From an uncultured bacterium (GTDB lineage: Bacteria; Pseudomonadota; Alphaproteobacteria; Rhodospirillales; Rhodospirillaceae): a DNA stretch of 7,566 nucleotides. The DNA is taken from the NCBI GenBank assembly GCA_903896775.1, contig CAITZE010000211.1, positions 1-7,566 of the forward strand. The letters are read 5' to 3'. The notes under the pieces were generated by a model, which saw only the letters and a list, made by a program, of their open reading frames with translations, did no database searches and had not been told where the DNA came from. Shown here in pieces: positions 1 through 5,684 of this stretch; the first letter of the stretch is position 1, and each line of letters starts with the position of its first letter. The position numbers and the translations under genes were made by a program.

Positions 1-1
1 C

Positions 2-451
2 GGCGGGACCACGCGGGTTGCAACCTCGGCGCCGGAAAAAACCACCGATGTCGGAATGACGGTGCGCTTTGATACCAATACCGACAAACAATTACCGTGG
101 AAATTCGAACCACTGGAAAAATCCGTGGCGTTGAACCTCGGCGAGACCAAAACGGTATTCTTCCGTGCCACCAATCTTTCGGACCACGAGACAATCGGCG
201 CGGCTACATTCAATGTTACCCCCCAGAAGGTCGGCCAGTATTTCAATAAAATGGAATGCTTTTGTTTCCACGAACAGGTTTTGCGTCCCAAAGAGAGTGC
301 CCAACTCGGAGTGACGTTTTTTATCGATCCGGCGCTGGTGAAAGACAAGACAGCTGACGAAGTGCGGACAATCACTTTGTCCTATACCTTTTTTCGATCA
401 CTCGACGGTGTACCAGAGACCGATTCTACTGAGATTAAAAAAAGTTCCTAA
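2..451 (+). CDS. ctaG: Cytochrome c oxidase assembly protein CtaG/Cox11 (5'-partial)
   Basis: This is the C-terminal 149 residues of the Cox11/CtaG copper chaperone, which delivers copper to the CuB site of subunit I of aa3-type oxidase. The family has one N-terminal membrane anchor and a periplasmic immunoglobulin-like domain; the anchor lies outside the window. The reading frame is open from base 2, and the first residues (GGTTRVATSAPEKTTDVGM) already match the family, so the ATG at 56 is internal and not the start. The copper-binding CFCF motif is present, with its two cysteine codons at 257-259 and 263-265, inside the context MECFCFHEQ. The preceding VGQYFNK and the following PKES segments are also typical of the family. 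The TAA stop is at 449-451. It is followed after 68 bp by the subunit III gene in the same direction, the usual alphaproteobacterial order. Identification is firm; only the missing 5' end is unknown. Confidence 0.95.
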   Translation, partial: GGTTRVATSAPEKTTDVGMTVRFDTNTDKQLPWKFEPLEKSVALNLGETKTVFFRATNLSDHETIGAATFNVTPQKVGQYFNKMECFCFHEQVLRPKESAQLGVTFFIDPALVKDKTADEVRTITLSYTFFRSLDGVPETDSTEIKKSS

Positions 452-466
452 ACCAAGGTTACGCAA

Positions 467-483
467 GCGCCGTGGGACGGCGC
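467..483 (+). other. Perfect stem-loop in the ctaG-ctaE gap
   Basis: Arms GCGCCGT (467-473) and ACGGCGC (477-483) pair perfectly around a GGG loop. No T-run follows, so it does not look like an intrinsic terminator. It sits between the stop of ctaG and the Shine-Dalgarno of ctaE. It may stabilise or mark processing of the operon mRNA, but that is inference from position only. Confidence 0.5.
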
Positions 484-519
484 AGCGAAGATCAACTAAC
501 GAGCAAAAGGACGGTTCAG

Positions 520-1356
520 ATGAGCGCCCACGCCACCAAACATCCGTTTCACATGGTCAGTCCGAGTCCCTGGCCGGTGGTCGGCTCTTTCTCGGCCCTC
601 GTGACCGCCATTGGCGCGGTCATGTACTTCCACAAGATCCCCGTGTTCGGGATGGAAAATCTCGGCGTCTTCAAGATCGTGCCGGGCCTTGCCATGATCA
701 TCTTCACGATGGCGATGTGGTGGCGTGACGTCATCAGAGAATCGATCGTCGAACACGCTCATACCGAAGAGACCAGCCACGGCCTGCGCCTGGGTATGGC
801 GCTGTTCATCGCTTCGGAAGTGATGTTCTTCGTCGCGTTCTTTTGGGCCTTCTTCCATAACGCGCTCGGCTTCTCGACCGACACGCTGCAATGGCCGCCG
901 CAGGGCATTGTCCCGCTCGACGCCTGGGAACTGCCCTTCTTCAACACCGTGATCCTGTTGACCTCGGGCGGCACCGTGACCCGCGCGCATATCTTCATCG
1001 AACGCGGCGATAACAAAGCCGCTGCGCGCTGGACATTCCTGACGGCTGCCTTAGGTGCGCTGTTCTTGAGCCTTCAGGCTTTCGAATACAGCCACGCCAG
1101 TTTTAAGCTGACCGACGGCGTCTATCCTTCGACCTTCTACCTGGCGACAGGTTTCCATGGGTTCCACGTCTTCGTCGGCACCATCTTCCTGTTCGTCTGT
1201 GGCGTGCGCGCCGCCAAGAACCAGTTCACCCCGCACAAGCACATCGGTTTCCAGGCTGCGGCCTGGTACTGGCACTTTGTCGACGTGGTGTGGCTGTTCC
1301 TGTTCGTTTGGGTCTACTGGCTCCTGGGCCTCCCCGTTCGTACCTTCGGCGGCTAA
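520..1356 (+). CDS. ctaE: Cytochrome c oxidase subunit III (aa3 type)
   Basis: A 278-residue integral membrane protein, the usual size for bacterial subunit III with seven membrane helices. It is the third core subunit of the aa3-type terminal oxidase in the cytoplasmic membrane and stabilises proton uptake to the catalytic subunit; it carries no redox metal. Visible family signatures are the N-terminal HPFHMVSPSPWP, the helix-III block around residues 88-113 (GLRLGM, then SEVMFF containing the conserved buried Glu100), GFHGFHVFVGT (211-221) and the C-terminal WYWHFVDVVWLFLF (249-262). The ATG at 520 is chosen because AAAAGGA at 505-511 sits 8 nt upstream and MSAHATKHPFH is a normal N-terminus. 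An in-frame GTG at 472 would add 16 unfamiliar residues and start inside a hairpin. It lies in an operon with ctaG upstream and is followed by a strong terminator. Confidence 0.97.
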   Translation: MSAHATKHPFHMVSPSPWPVVGSFSALVTAIGAVMYFHKIPVFGMENLGVFKIVPGLAMIIFTMAMWWRDVIRESIVEHAHTEETSHGLRLGMALFIASEVMFFVAFFWAFFHNALGFSTDTLQWPPQGIVPLDAWELPFFNTVILLTSGGTVTRAHIFIERGDNKAAARWTFLTAALGALFLSLQAFEYSHASFKLTDGVYPSTFYLATGFHGFHVFVGTIFLFVCGVRAAKNQFTPHKHIGFQAAAWYWHFVDVVWLFLFVWVYWLLGLPVRTFGG

Positions 1357-1374
1357 GCCGATCAGATACCCGAG

Positions 1375-1405
1375 AAAAAAGGGCCGGTTCATACCGGCCC
1401 TTTTT
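1375..1405 (+). terminator. Intrinsic terminator after ctaE
   Basis: Perfect 8-bp GC-rich stem: GGGCCGGT (1381-1388) pairs with ACCGGCCC (1393-1400) across a TCAT loop. Six A precede the stem (1375-1380) and five T follow it (1401-1405), so it could work in both directions. It begins 18 bp after the ctaE stop and about 40 bp before the DUF983 start, so it should limit read-through within the oxidase operon. Confidence 0.9.
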
Positions 1406-1443
1406 GTTTACACTCGTGACACCTTCAATCGAAGGAGGCCGCT

Positions 1444-1818
1444 TTGAGCAATCCCCCCGACAGTGCACGTCCCGGCGTTCCATTATGGGTCGCCGCTCTT
1501 GGTGCACGCTGTCCGCGCTGCGGCAAGGGTAAGCTGTTCGACGGTTACCTGCGGATCGCGCCGGCTTGTTCCAAATGTGGGCTACAGTTCGCGGGAAACG
1601 ACACCGGCGATGGACCGGCCTTTTTCATCATGCTGCCACTGTGCATCATAACGGCCGTGCTGGCGCTCCTGCTCGAGACCAAAGTCGAGCCGCCGTTGTG
1701 GGTACATATTTTGATATGGCCCGCGTTCATCGCCCTGGTCGTAGGCTTCTCGCTCCGCCCGGTAAAGGCGCTCATGGTGGCTTTGCAATATCGCTACCGG
1801 GACGTCGAACACCGCTAA
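1444..1818 (+). CDS. DUF983 family zinc-ribbon membrane protein
   Basis: A 124-residue protein of the DUF983 family. The N-terminal part holds two CxxC knuckles, C23-P-R-C26 (in CPRCGKGKLF) and C42-S-K-C45, which look like a zinc ribbon. Two hydrophobic segments follow, at about 59-77 and 86-104, ending in the motif SLRPVKALMVALQYRYR. It therefore looks like a small inner-membrane protein with a cytoplasmic zinc-binding head. The TTG start at 1444 is supported by a strong Shine-Dalgarno, AAGGAGG at 1432-1438, 5 nt upstream. Family members often lie next to cox genes in alphaproteobacteria, and a role in oxidase biogenesis is a common inference but not shown here. It follows ctaE after a terminator, so its expression may depend on read-through or on its own promoter. 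Family membership is confident; function is unknown. Confidence 0.88.
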   Translation: MSNPPDSARPGVPLWVAALGARCPRCGKGKLFDGYLRIAPACSKCGLQFAGNDTGDGPAFFIMLPLCIITAVLALLLETKVEPPLWVHILIWPAFIALVVGFSLRPVKALMVALQYRYRDVEHR

Positions 1819-1828
1819 TCGCGGAAAA

Positions 1829-1854
1829 GAGGCGGAAGATCGCTCATCCGCCTC
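1829..1854 (-). terminator. Convergent terminator hairpin between DUF983 gene and amt
   Basis: Arms GAGGCGGA (1829-1836) and TCCGCCTC (1847-1854) pair over 8 bp with a 10-nt loop. On the minus strand the stem is followed directly by TTTT (complement of 1825-1828), which fits termination of leftward amt transcription. On the plus strand the T-run TTTTT (1863-1867) lies 8 nt away, so it is weaker for the DUF983 gene, though it may act on both. Confidence 0.7.
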
Positions 1855-1865
1855 CTCCCACGTTT

Positions 1866-3074
1866 TTAGACTCGCATATCGTCTTCCGGTGTCGATGAGA
1901 TCTTATGGATCGCGATATCGGCGCCGAGGAACTCGTGCTCTTCACTAAGGCGAATGCCGAACACGGCCTTCAGCGTGCCGTAGACAGTAAAGCCCGCGAT
2001 TGCCGCAATAGTGATGCCAACGAGCGTGCCTACCAGCTGAGAGGCAAACGTCACCCCACCCATGCCGCCCAAGGCTTCGAGGCCGAATACCCCACACAGA
2101 ACGCCGCCCAACGTGCCGCACAGGCCGTGCAAGGGCCACACGCCCAATACGTCGTCGATGCGCAGGCGGTTTTGCTGAAAGTTGAACGCGAACACAAAGA
2201 CCGCTCCCGCAATGACGCCGATCGCTAGCGCGCCAACAGGGTGAACGACATCCGACCCTGCGCAAATCGCCACCAGACCTGCCAAGGCACCGTTATGCAC
2301 AAAGCCTGGGTCATTACGGCCCGCCACAAGCGCCGATAGGATGCCGCCGACCATGGCCAGCAGCGAGTTCATGGCGACGAGGCCTGATACGCCCTCAAGC
2401 TTCTGGGCACTCATTACATTGAAGCCAAACCAGCCTACAGACAAAATCCAAGCACCGAGCGCCAACCAGACGATATTAGAGGGCGGCATGCCCACGGGCG
2501 TGCCGTCACTGCGGTAACGCCCTTTGCGATTGCCGAGGAGAATAACGGCGCCAAGGGCGATCCATCCGCCTACTGCGTGAACAACCACGGAGCCGGCAAA
2601 ATCATGAAATTTCGCGCCGAAGGTTGCTTCCATGAAGTCCTGAAAACCGAAATTGCCGTTCCAGGCCATGCCTTCAAATAAAGGATAGACCAGAGCGACG
2701 ATCACGAGGGTCGCCATGAGCTGCGGATAGAACTTGGCCCGCTCGGCGATACCGCCGGAAATGATCGCAGGGATAGCGGCTGCGAATGTGGCCAAGAAAA
2801 AGAACTTCACGAGGTCGTAGCCTTGCGGCGCAAAGTTGCCGCCCTCGCCGCCCGAGATGATCTGGGCGCTGTGTAAAAAGCTCACACCATAAGCAAAGCT
2901 ATAGCCGATGAAAAAATAGGCGACGGTTGAAGCTGCGAAATCCACCAGAATTTTTACAAGCGCATTGACCTGCGAGCGCTTGCGCACCGTGCCGACCTCA
3001 AGAAATGCGAAGCCGGCATGCATAGCAAACACCATGACCGCGCCGGTCATGATGAAAAAGACGTTTGAACCCAT
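1866..3074 (-). CDS. amt: Ammonium transporter, Amt family
   Basis: A 402-residue Amt/Mep/Rh-family channel that conducts ammonium/ammonia across the inner membrane, normally as a trimer with 11 helices per subunit. The key pore residues are visible: the twin histidines at H166 (in VVHAVGG) and H316 (in PLHGLCG), at nearly the same numbers as H168 and H318 of E. coli AmtB; the conserved Asp158 in HDFAGS; a Phe at 97 in TFAAAI and GWFGFN at 213-219, which correspond to the Phe gate; and Trp138 near the recruitment site. The ATG at 3074 is chosen because GGGAGGA (complement of 3081-3087) stands 6 nt upstream and MGSNVFFIMTGAVMVF starts the first helix with no cleavable signal. A GTG at 3122 would add 16 poorly conserved residues. 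The C-terminal cytoplasmic tail starts near residue 374. No glnK gene is adjacent, unlike many proteobacterial amtB loci. I see no clear sigma-54 promoter upstream. Confidence 0.95.
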   Translation of the reverse strand: MGSNVFFIMTGAVMVFAMHAGFAFLEVGTVRKRSQVNALVKILVDFAASTVAYFFIGYSFAYGVSFLHSAQIISGGEGGNFAPQGYDLVKFFFLATFAAAIPAIISGGIAERAKFYPQLMATLVIVALVYPLFEGMAWNGNFGFQDFMEATFGAKFHDFAGSVVVHAVGGWIALGAVILLGNRKGRYRSDGTPVGMPPSNIVWLALGAWILSVGWFGFNVMSAQKLEGVSGLVAMNSLLAMVGGILSALVAGRNDPGFVHNGALAGLVAICAGSDVVHPVGALAIGVIAGAVFVFAFNFQQNRLRIDDVLGVWPLHGLCGTLGGVLCGVFGLEALGGMGGVTFASQLVGTLVGITIAAIAGFTVYGTLKAVFGIRLSEEHEFLGADIAIHKISSTPEDDMRV

Positions 3075-3081
3075 CAATAGT

Positions 3082-3116
3082 CCTCCCAGGGTGAAGCCCG
3101 TGCACTCCCTCCCAGG
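3082..3116 (-). repeat. Duplicated Shine-Dalgarno-like 9-mer upstream of amt
   Basis: The 9-mer CCTGGGAGG (minus strand) occurs twice, at 3082-3090 and 3108-3116, starting 26 bp apart. The proximal copy lies at the right distance to serve the ATG at 3074. The distal copy lies downstream of the alternative GTG (3120-3122), so it cannot serve that start. It may be a chance duplication. Confidence 0.4.
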
Positions 3117-3170
3117 AAACACGGACCGTAAAGCCCGACGTTCTTGCGTTGAACTTCGGACAGCACAAAA

Positions 3171-3198
3171 TGGCGGCCCGAGAACACTCGGGCCGCCA
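3171..3198 (-). terminator. Strong stem-loop, likely terminator of the leftward tusA-like transcript
   Basis: Arms TGGCGGCCCGAG (3171-3182) and CTCGGGCCGCCA (3187-3198) pair perfectly over 12 bp with an AACA loop (3183-3186). A-T pairs at the base can extend the stem to 14 bp. Read leftward, the stem is followed by TTTT (complement of 3167-3170), the layout of an intrinsic terminator. The nearest gene upstream on that strand is the tusA-like gene, 135 bp away, and the hairpin would insulate amt from it. Confidence 0.75.
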
Positions 3199-3333
3199 TT
3201 GCCAATTTGATATATTCAAGAACTGTGCCGAACTGAAAGAATGTGTAAAATCAATTGACTAGATATTTTCGTCCACTATTTTCGAGGCGCAATGATCACG
3301 CTTTCAGCATATCTAAAAAGCTGTGTTTAATTG
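3199..3333. other. AT-rich non-coding gap between terminator hairpin and tusA-like gene
   Basis: This 135-bp stretch is visibly more AT-rich than the flanking genes and has no credible open frame on either strand. It contains two short inverted repeats, TTGATATATTCAA (3207-3219) and TCAATTGA (3251-3258). On the plus strand TTGACT (3255-3260) and TATTTT (3277-3282), 16 bp apart, form a weak sigma-70-like pair pointing toward the antisense of the tusA-like gene. It may be the 3' untranslated part of the tusA-like mRNA, a small RNA, or a regulatory gap. Confidence 0.4.
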
Positions 3334-3594
3334 TTAGGCAGCCGAACCGATTTTACGGATCCGGAAACGCAAAGTTCCGTCGCCTTCTTCTACGACCAGT
3401 GCGACTTCGTGGCCCTGTCCGGTGCAAAAAGCCGGCACGTCGCGAAGCGCGGCGCGGTCAGTGGCCAAGAGCTCAACAACGGAACCCGCCGCGATATCCT
3501 TCAAGCGCTTGCGTAAGCGCAATACCGGCAGAGGGCAATTGAGCCCACGCGCATCTACGATGATCGGTTTATCGGACGGCTGATCTTGCGTCAT
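3334..3594 (-). CDS. TusA-family sulfur carrier protein (SirA/YeeD-like)
   Basis: An 86-residue protein, typical in size for TusA-family persulfide carriers. The family signature is clear: D14-A-R-G-L-N-C20-P-L-P-V-L-R, where C20 of the CPxP motif carries the persulfide. A further Cys57 is seen in the DVPAFC segment, and the C-terminal part (GHEVALVVEEGDGTLRFRIRK) forms the expected final strands. It should be a cytoplasmic carrier of sulfane sulfur, for example to tRNA thiolation, molybdenum-cofactor or sulfur oxidation routes; which one cannot be read from the sequence. The ATG at 3594 is the only good start, although its Shine-Dalgarno is weak. It is divergent from a YeeE/YedE transporter, the usual partner of YeeD-type TusA proteins, with 50 bp between the starts. 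I leave the symbol blank because TusA and YeeD cannot be separated here. Confidence 0.92.
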   Translation of the reverse strand: MTQDQPSDKPIIVDARGLNCPLPVLRLRKRLKDIAAGSVVELLATDRAALRDVPAFCTGQGHEVALVVEEGDGTLRFRIRKIGSAA

Positions 3595-3615
3595 GTTTCA
3601 AGCACGATACTGTGA

Positions 3616-3630
3616 GCCGCATTATGCGGC
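3616..3630. promoter_or_regulatory. Perfect palindrome in the divergent tusA-like/yeeE-like gap
   Basis: GCCGCAT (3616-3622) and ATGCGGC (3624-3630) are perfect inverted arms around a single T. The palindrome sits near the middle of the 50-bp gap between two divergent starts and abuts the AGGAG ribosome site (3631-3635) of the transporter gene. As DNA it could be an operator shared by both genes. As RNA it could form GCCGC-ATTAT-GCGGC beside the ribosome site. No known regulator consensus is recognised. Confidence 0.5.
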
Positions 3631-3644
3631 AGGAGTTCTAAACA

Positions 3645-4658
3645 GTGGAGAGCGTCTCAATCGGCACTTTATCCGCCCTTGCGGGCCTTGGCATCGGCGC
3701 TGTTGTGGGCGCGGCAGCATTCATCAGCAACTTCTGCGCTTTGGGAGCCGTGGCCGATATCCTCTTTGCGCGCGACTGGCGCCGCATGCGGGCTTGGATG
3801 CTGGCTGCTGGGGTCGCACTGCTTGGCACGCAAACGCTCGATTCCTTGGGCCTCATCCAGATAGACCTTGTCGTGACGCCTTACATCCTGGGGCTGCCGG
3901 CGCTGGCGGGAGGCCTGTGCTTCGGTTTTGGCATGGCGCTGGCCGGCGGTTGCGTAAACCGCGCCCTGGTTCGCTTGGGTGCGGGCTCGTTGAAGTCCCT
4001 CATGACGGTGCTGATCGTCGGGATCGTGGCAGCCCTTACCGCAACCTGGGTGCTTGTGCCCATTAATGCCGCGCTCATCCGGTGGAACAGCGCTGATGTC
4101 GGACTCACTTCAGCCGCCGTTCGTTGGATTATCATTGTGATCGTTGCCGGTGGGCTGATCGGCTTTTGCTTGAAGGACGCTTGGTTCCGCGCCGCCCGTG
4201 ACCAGCTCGCGGCAGGCATCATCATTGGCCTCATGATCCCAGCAGCCTGGCTCGCGACGGATGGAGAGCGCGCGCTGAACTTTGTTGCACCTGTGGGCGA
4301 TCTCCTGATGACTCTTGCTCTACATCGTACGGGCTCGCTTTTCGCTATGGCGACTGTCGTCGGCGTACCATTGGGCGCTTTCATTGCCGCGGCTTTCACA
4401 CGCAATCTGGCTTTGGAAACTTTCACAGACCGCGTAGACGCATTTCGTCACGTGATCGGGGCCGCGCTCATGGGCTTCGGCGGCACGCTGGCTTTGGGGT
4501 GTACCTTCGGCCAAGGCCTTTCAGGCGTCTCGACCCTCTCGATTACCTCTTTCATCGCGGTGGCGGCGATGCTCTTCGGTTGCCTGTGGGGCATTCGCTA
4601 TTTTGAAGCCGAAGGGCTCTGGGGCGGCCTAAAACTGACATTCAAACGCGGCCTTTGA
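3645..4658 (+). CDS. YeeE/YedE family sulfur-compound transporter
   Basis: A 337-residue, very hydrophobic membrane protein of the YeeE/YedE (DUF395, TsuA-like) family. Characterised members take up thiosulfate by relaying it along conserved cysteines in a pore. The family blocks are present: SNFCALGAVADILFARDWRR (28-47, Cys31), GGCVNRALVRLGAGSLKSL (101-119, Cys103) and LGCTFGQGLSGVSTLS (284-299, Cys286). Other cysteines are at 92, 175 and 313. The duplicated GC-containing blocks and the length agree with the two-repeat fold of the long form. The start is GTG at 3645, supported by AGGAG at 3631-3635, 9 nt upstream. The partner TusA-type carrier is encoded divergently next to it rather than as a downstream gene or fusion. 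A rhodanese follows 136 bp downstream. The exact substrate (thiosulfate or another sulfur species) is not determined by sequence. Confidence 0.9.
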   Translation: MESVSIGTLSALAGLGIGAVVGAAAFISNFCALGAVADILFARDWRRMRAWMLAAGVALLGTQTLDSLGLIQIDLVVTPYILGLPALAGGLCFGFGMALAGGCVNRALVRLGAGSLKSLMTVLIVGIVAALTATWVLVPINAALIRWNSADVGLTSAAVRWIIIVIVAGGLIGFCLKDAWFRAARDQLAAGIIIGLMIPAAWLATDGERALNFVAPVGDLLMTLALHRTGSLFAMATVVGVPLGAFIAAAFTRNLALETFTDRVDAFRHVIGAALMGFGGTLALGCTFGQGLSGVSTLSITSFIAVAAMLFGCLWGIRYFEAEGLWGGLKLTFKRGL

Positions 4659-4794
4659 CCACCAAAATAGAATTTCCTTTTCCGCGGGCCATATTAACGG
4701 TGTCGTGCGCGAGTAACTATTCTCAGACAGGGCCTGCCTGCCCTAAACTACACCGGTCCGCCAAAACATCCGGTGGGCATATCGGGAGACAGTG
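4659..4794 (+). other. Gap between transporter and rhodanese genes
   Basis: This 136-bp gap has no gene. It holds two small inverted repeats: AGGGC (4729-4733) with GCCCT (4740-4744), and CACCGG (4751-4756) with CCGGTG (4770-4775). Neither is followed by a T-run. There is room for a separate promoter for the rhodanese-stress protein pair, but I see no convincing -35/-10 pair. Confidence 0.35.
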
Positions 4795-5130
4795 ATGGCG
4801 TTGCCACCGAACCAGGTTTTTTACGTTTCAGCCGCGCAGGTCAATGAGTGGCGTGATGAAGACGCTGCCGTGATTGTCGATGTGCGCGAAGGGGACGAAT
4901 GGGAAGAAGCGCATATTCCTGGCGCGATCCTCATGCCGCTGACGACGTTTAATCCGGCCAACATCCCTGATCCTCAAGGCAAGCATCTGATCTTTCATTG
5001 CCGTAGCGGCCGGCGATGCGGACTGGCCGCCGAAATAGCGGTGGCGGCCGGATACAAAGGAGTCATCAAACGCATGGAAGGCGGCTTCATCGCCTGGGCC
5101 GCGTCTGGCTTTGACTCCGAGACCGGTTGA
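4795..5130 (+). CDS. Single-domain rhodanese-like sulfurtransferase
   Basis: A 111-residue protein made of one rhodanese domain, which moves sulfane sulfur through a persulfide on its catalytic cysteine. Visible markers are V28-D29-V30-R31-E32 (the conserved DVRE), the block AHIPGAILMPL (39-49), the strand HLIFHC with catalytic Cys69, the active-site loop C69-R-S-G-R-R followed by C75, and the C-terminal MEGGFIAW. The six-residue active-site loop is that of sulfur rather than arsenate or phosphate enzymes. The ATG at 4795 is preferred because GGGAG (4785-4789) is 5 nt upstream; a GTG at 4792 would be too close. There is no signal peptide, so it is cytoplasmic. It lies downstream of the YeeE-like transporter and directly before a stress-protein gene, which suggests a shared sulfur-handling role with the nearby TusA-type carrier; that link is inference. 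Confidence 0.93.
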   Translation: MALPPNQVFYVSAAQVNEWRDEDAAVIVDVREGDEWEEAHIPGAILMPLTTFNPANIPDPQGKHLIFHCRSGRRCGLAAEIAVAAGYKGVIKRMEGGFIAWAASGFDSETG

Positions 5131-5144
5131 GTATCCCGAGCGCC

Positions 5145-5684
5145 ATGAGTAACGCTGCGTCCTCTTCCACGCCACTGCCGCCAAGCAGCGCCGGCCAGGA
5201 AGCGCATCGGCTTTTTCTTATCGTCGTCGATGATTCCGAAGAACTCCCGGCTGCGATTCATTATGCCTGCACGCGGGCGCGCCAGACCGGCGGACGTGTT
5301 GCTCTGCTTTACGTGTATCAAATCGATACCGACTTCCATCACTGGAAGTTCGTCAGCGGCATGGTGGAGCAGGAAGCGCAGCAAGATGCAGAGAACATCC
5401 TGAAGCTACACTCGCTCCGTGTCGTGCAGGAAACCGGGCGTCGCCCTGAGACTTACGTACGCAAAGGCAACCGGCGCGAGGAATTATTCAAGCTCGTGAA
5501 AGATCATCCCGAGATTTCAATTTTGGTACTAAGCGCTGCAGCGGGCAAACGGCCTGGCCCCCTCGTCGAAGCTGTCACTGGAAAGTTTGCCGGCAAAATT
5601 GGAATACCCGTAACTGTGGTTCCCGGCGTGCGGCGAAAAATGCCGACATTAGAGAGTGTTCAAACGCAATCTGAAGCGCGTTGA
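5145..5684 (+). CDS. Universal stress protein (UspA) family protein
   Basis: A 179-residue protein with one Usp-like alpha/beta domain. The first strand RLFLIVVDDSEEL (22-34, with Asp30 in the position of the nucleotide-contacting Asp) is followed by a helix and the strand GGRVALLYVY. The last part, ILVLSAAAGKRPGP then GKFAGKIGIPVTVVP, matches the C-terminal Usp strand and loop. The usual ATP-binding G-x2-G-x9-G-S/T pattern is only approximate here (Gly134, Gly138, Gly146), so nucleotide binding is uncertain. A polar Ser/Pro-rich leader of about 20 residues precedes the domain. The ATG at 5145 is chosen; a TTG at 5127 overlapping the rhodanese stop would add six residues. Neither start has a strong ribosome site, so translational coupling to the rhodanese 14 bp upstream is likely. 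The pair probably forms one transcript. Confidence 0.85.
   Translation: MSNAASSSTPLPPSSAGQEAHRLFLIVVDDSEELPAAIHYACTRARQTGGRVALLYVYQIDTDFHHWKFVSGMVEQEAQQDAENILKLHSLRVVQETGRRPETYVRKGNRREELFKLVKDHPEISILVLSAAAGKRPGPLVEAVTGKFAGKIGIPVTVVPGVRRKMPTLESVQTQSEAR

Noticed and set aside
496..990. A long minus-strand open frame across the subunit III gene
   Set aside because: It lies antisense to a clearly identified gene, its product is charged and unlike any family, and it has no ribosome site. It is a shadow of the GC-rich ctaE codons.
3207..3219. TTGATATATTCAA as an FNR-type site
   Set aside because: The spacing is one base short of the TTGAT-N4-ATCAA consensus and the site is downstream of the tusA-like gene, behind the terminator.
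3881..4426. A 181-codon minus-strand frame inside the YeeE-like gene
   Set aside because: The plus-strand frame carries all the family blocks; the minus-strand product is low-complexity and Ala/Ser/Arg-rich, typical of an antisense shadow.
5127..5144. TTG at 5127 as start of the Usp-like gene
   Set aside because: It overlaps the rhodanese stop and would only add six residues; the ATG at 5145 is a more standard start, though a coupled TTG start cannot be excluded.
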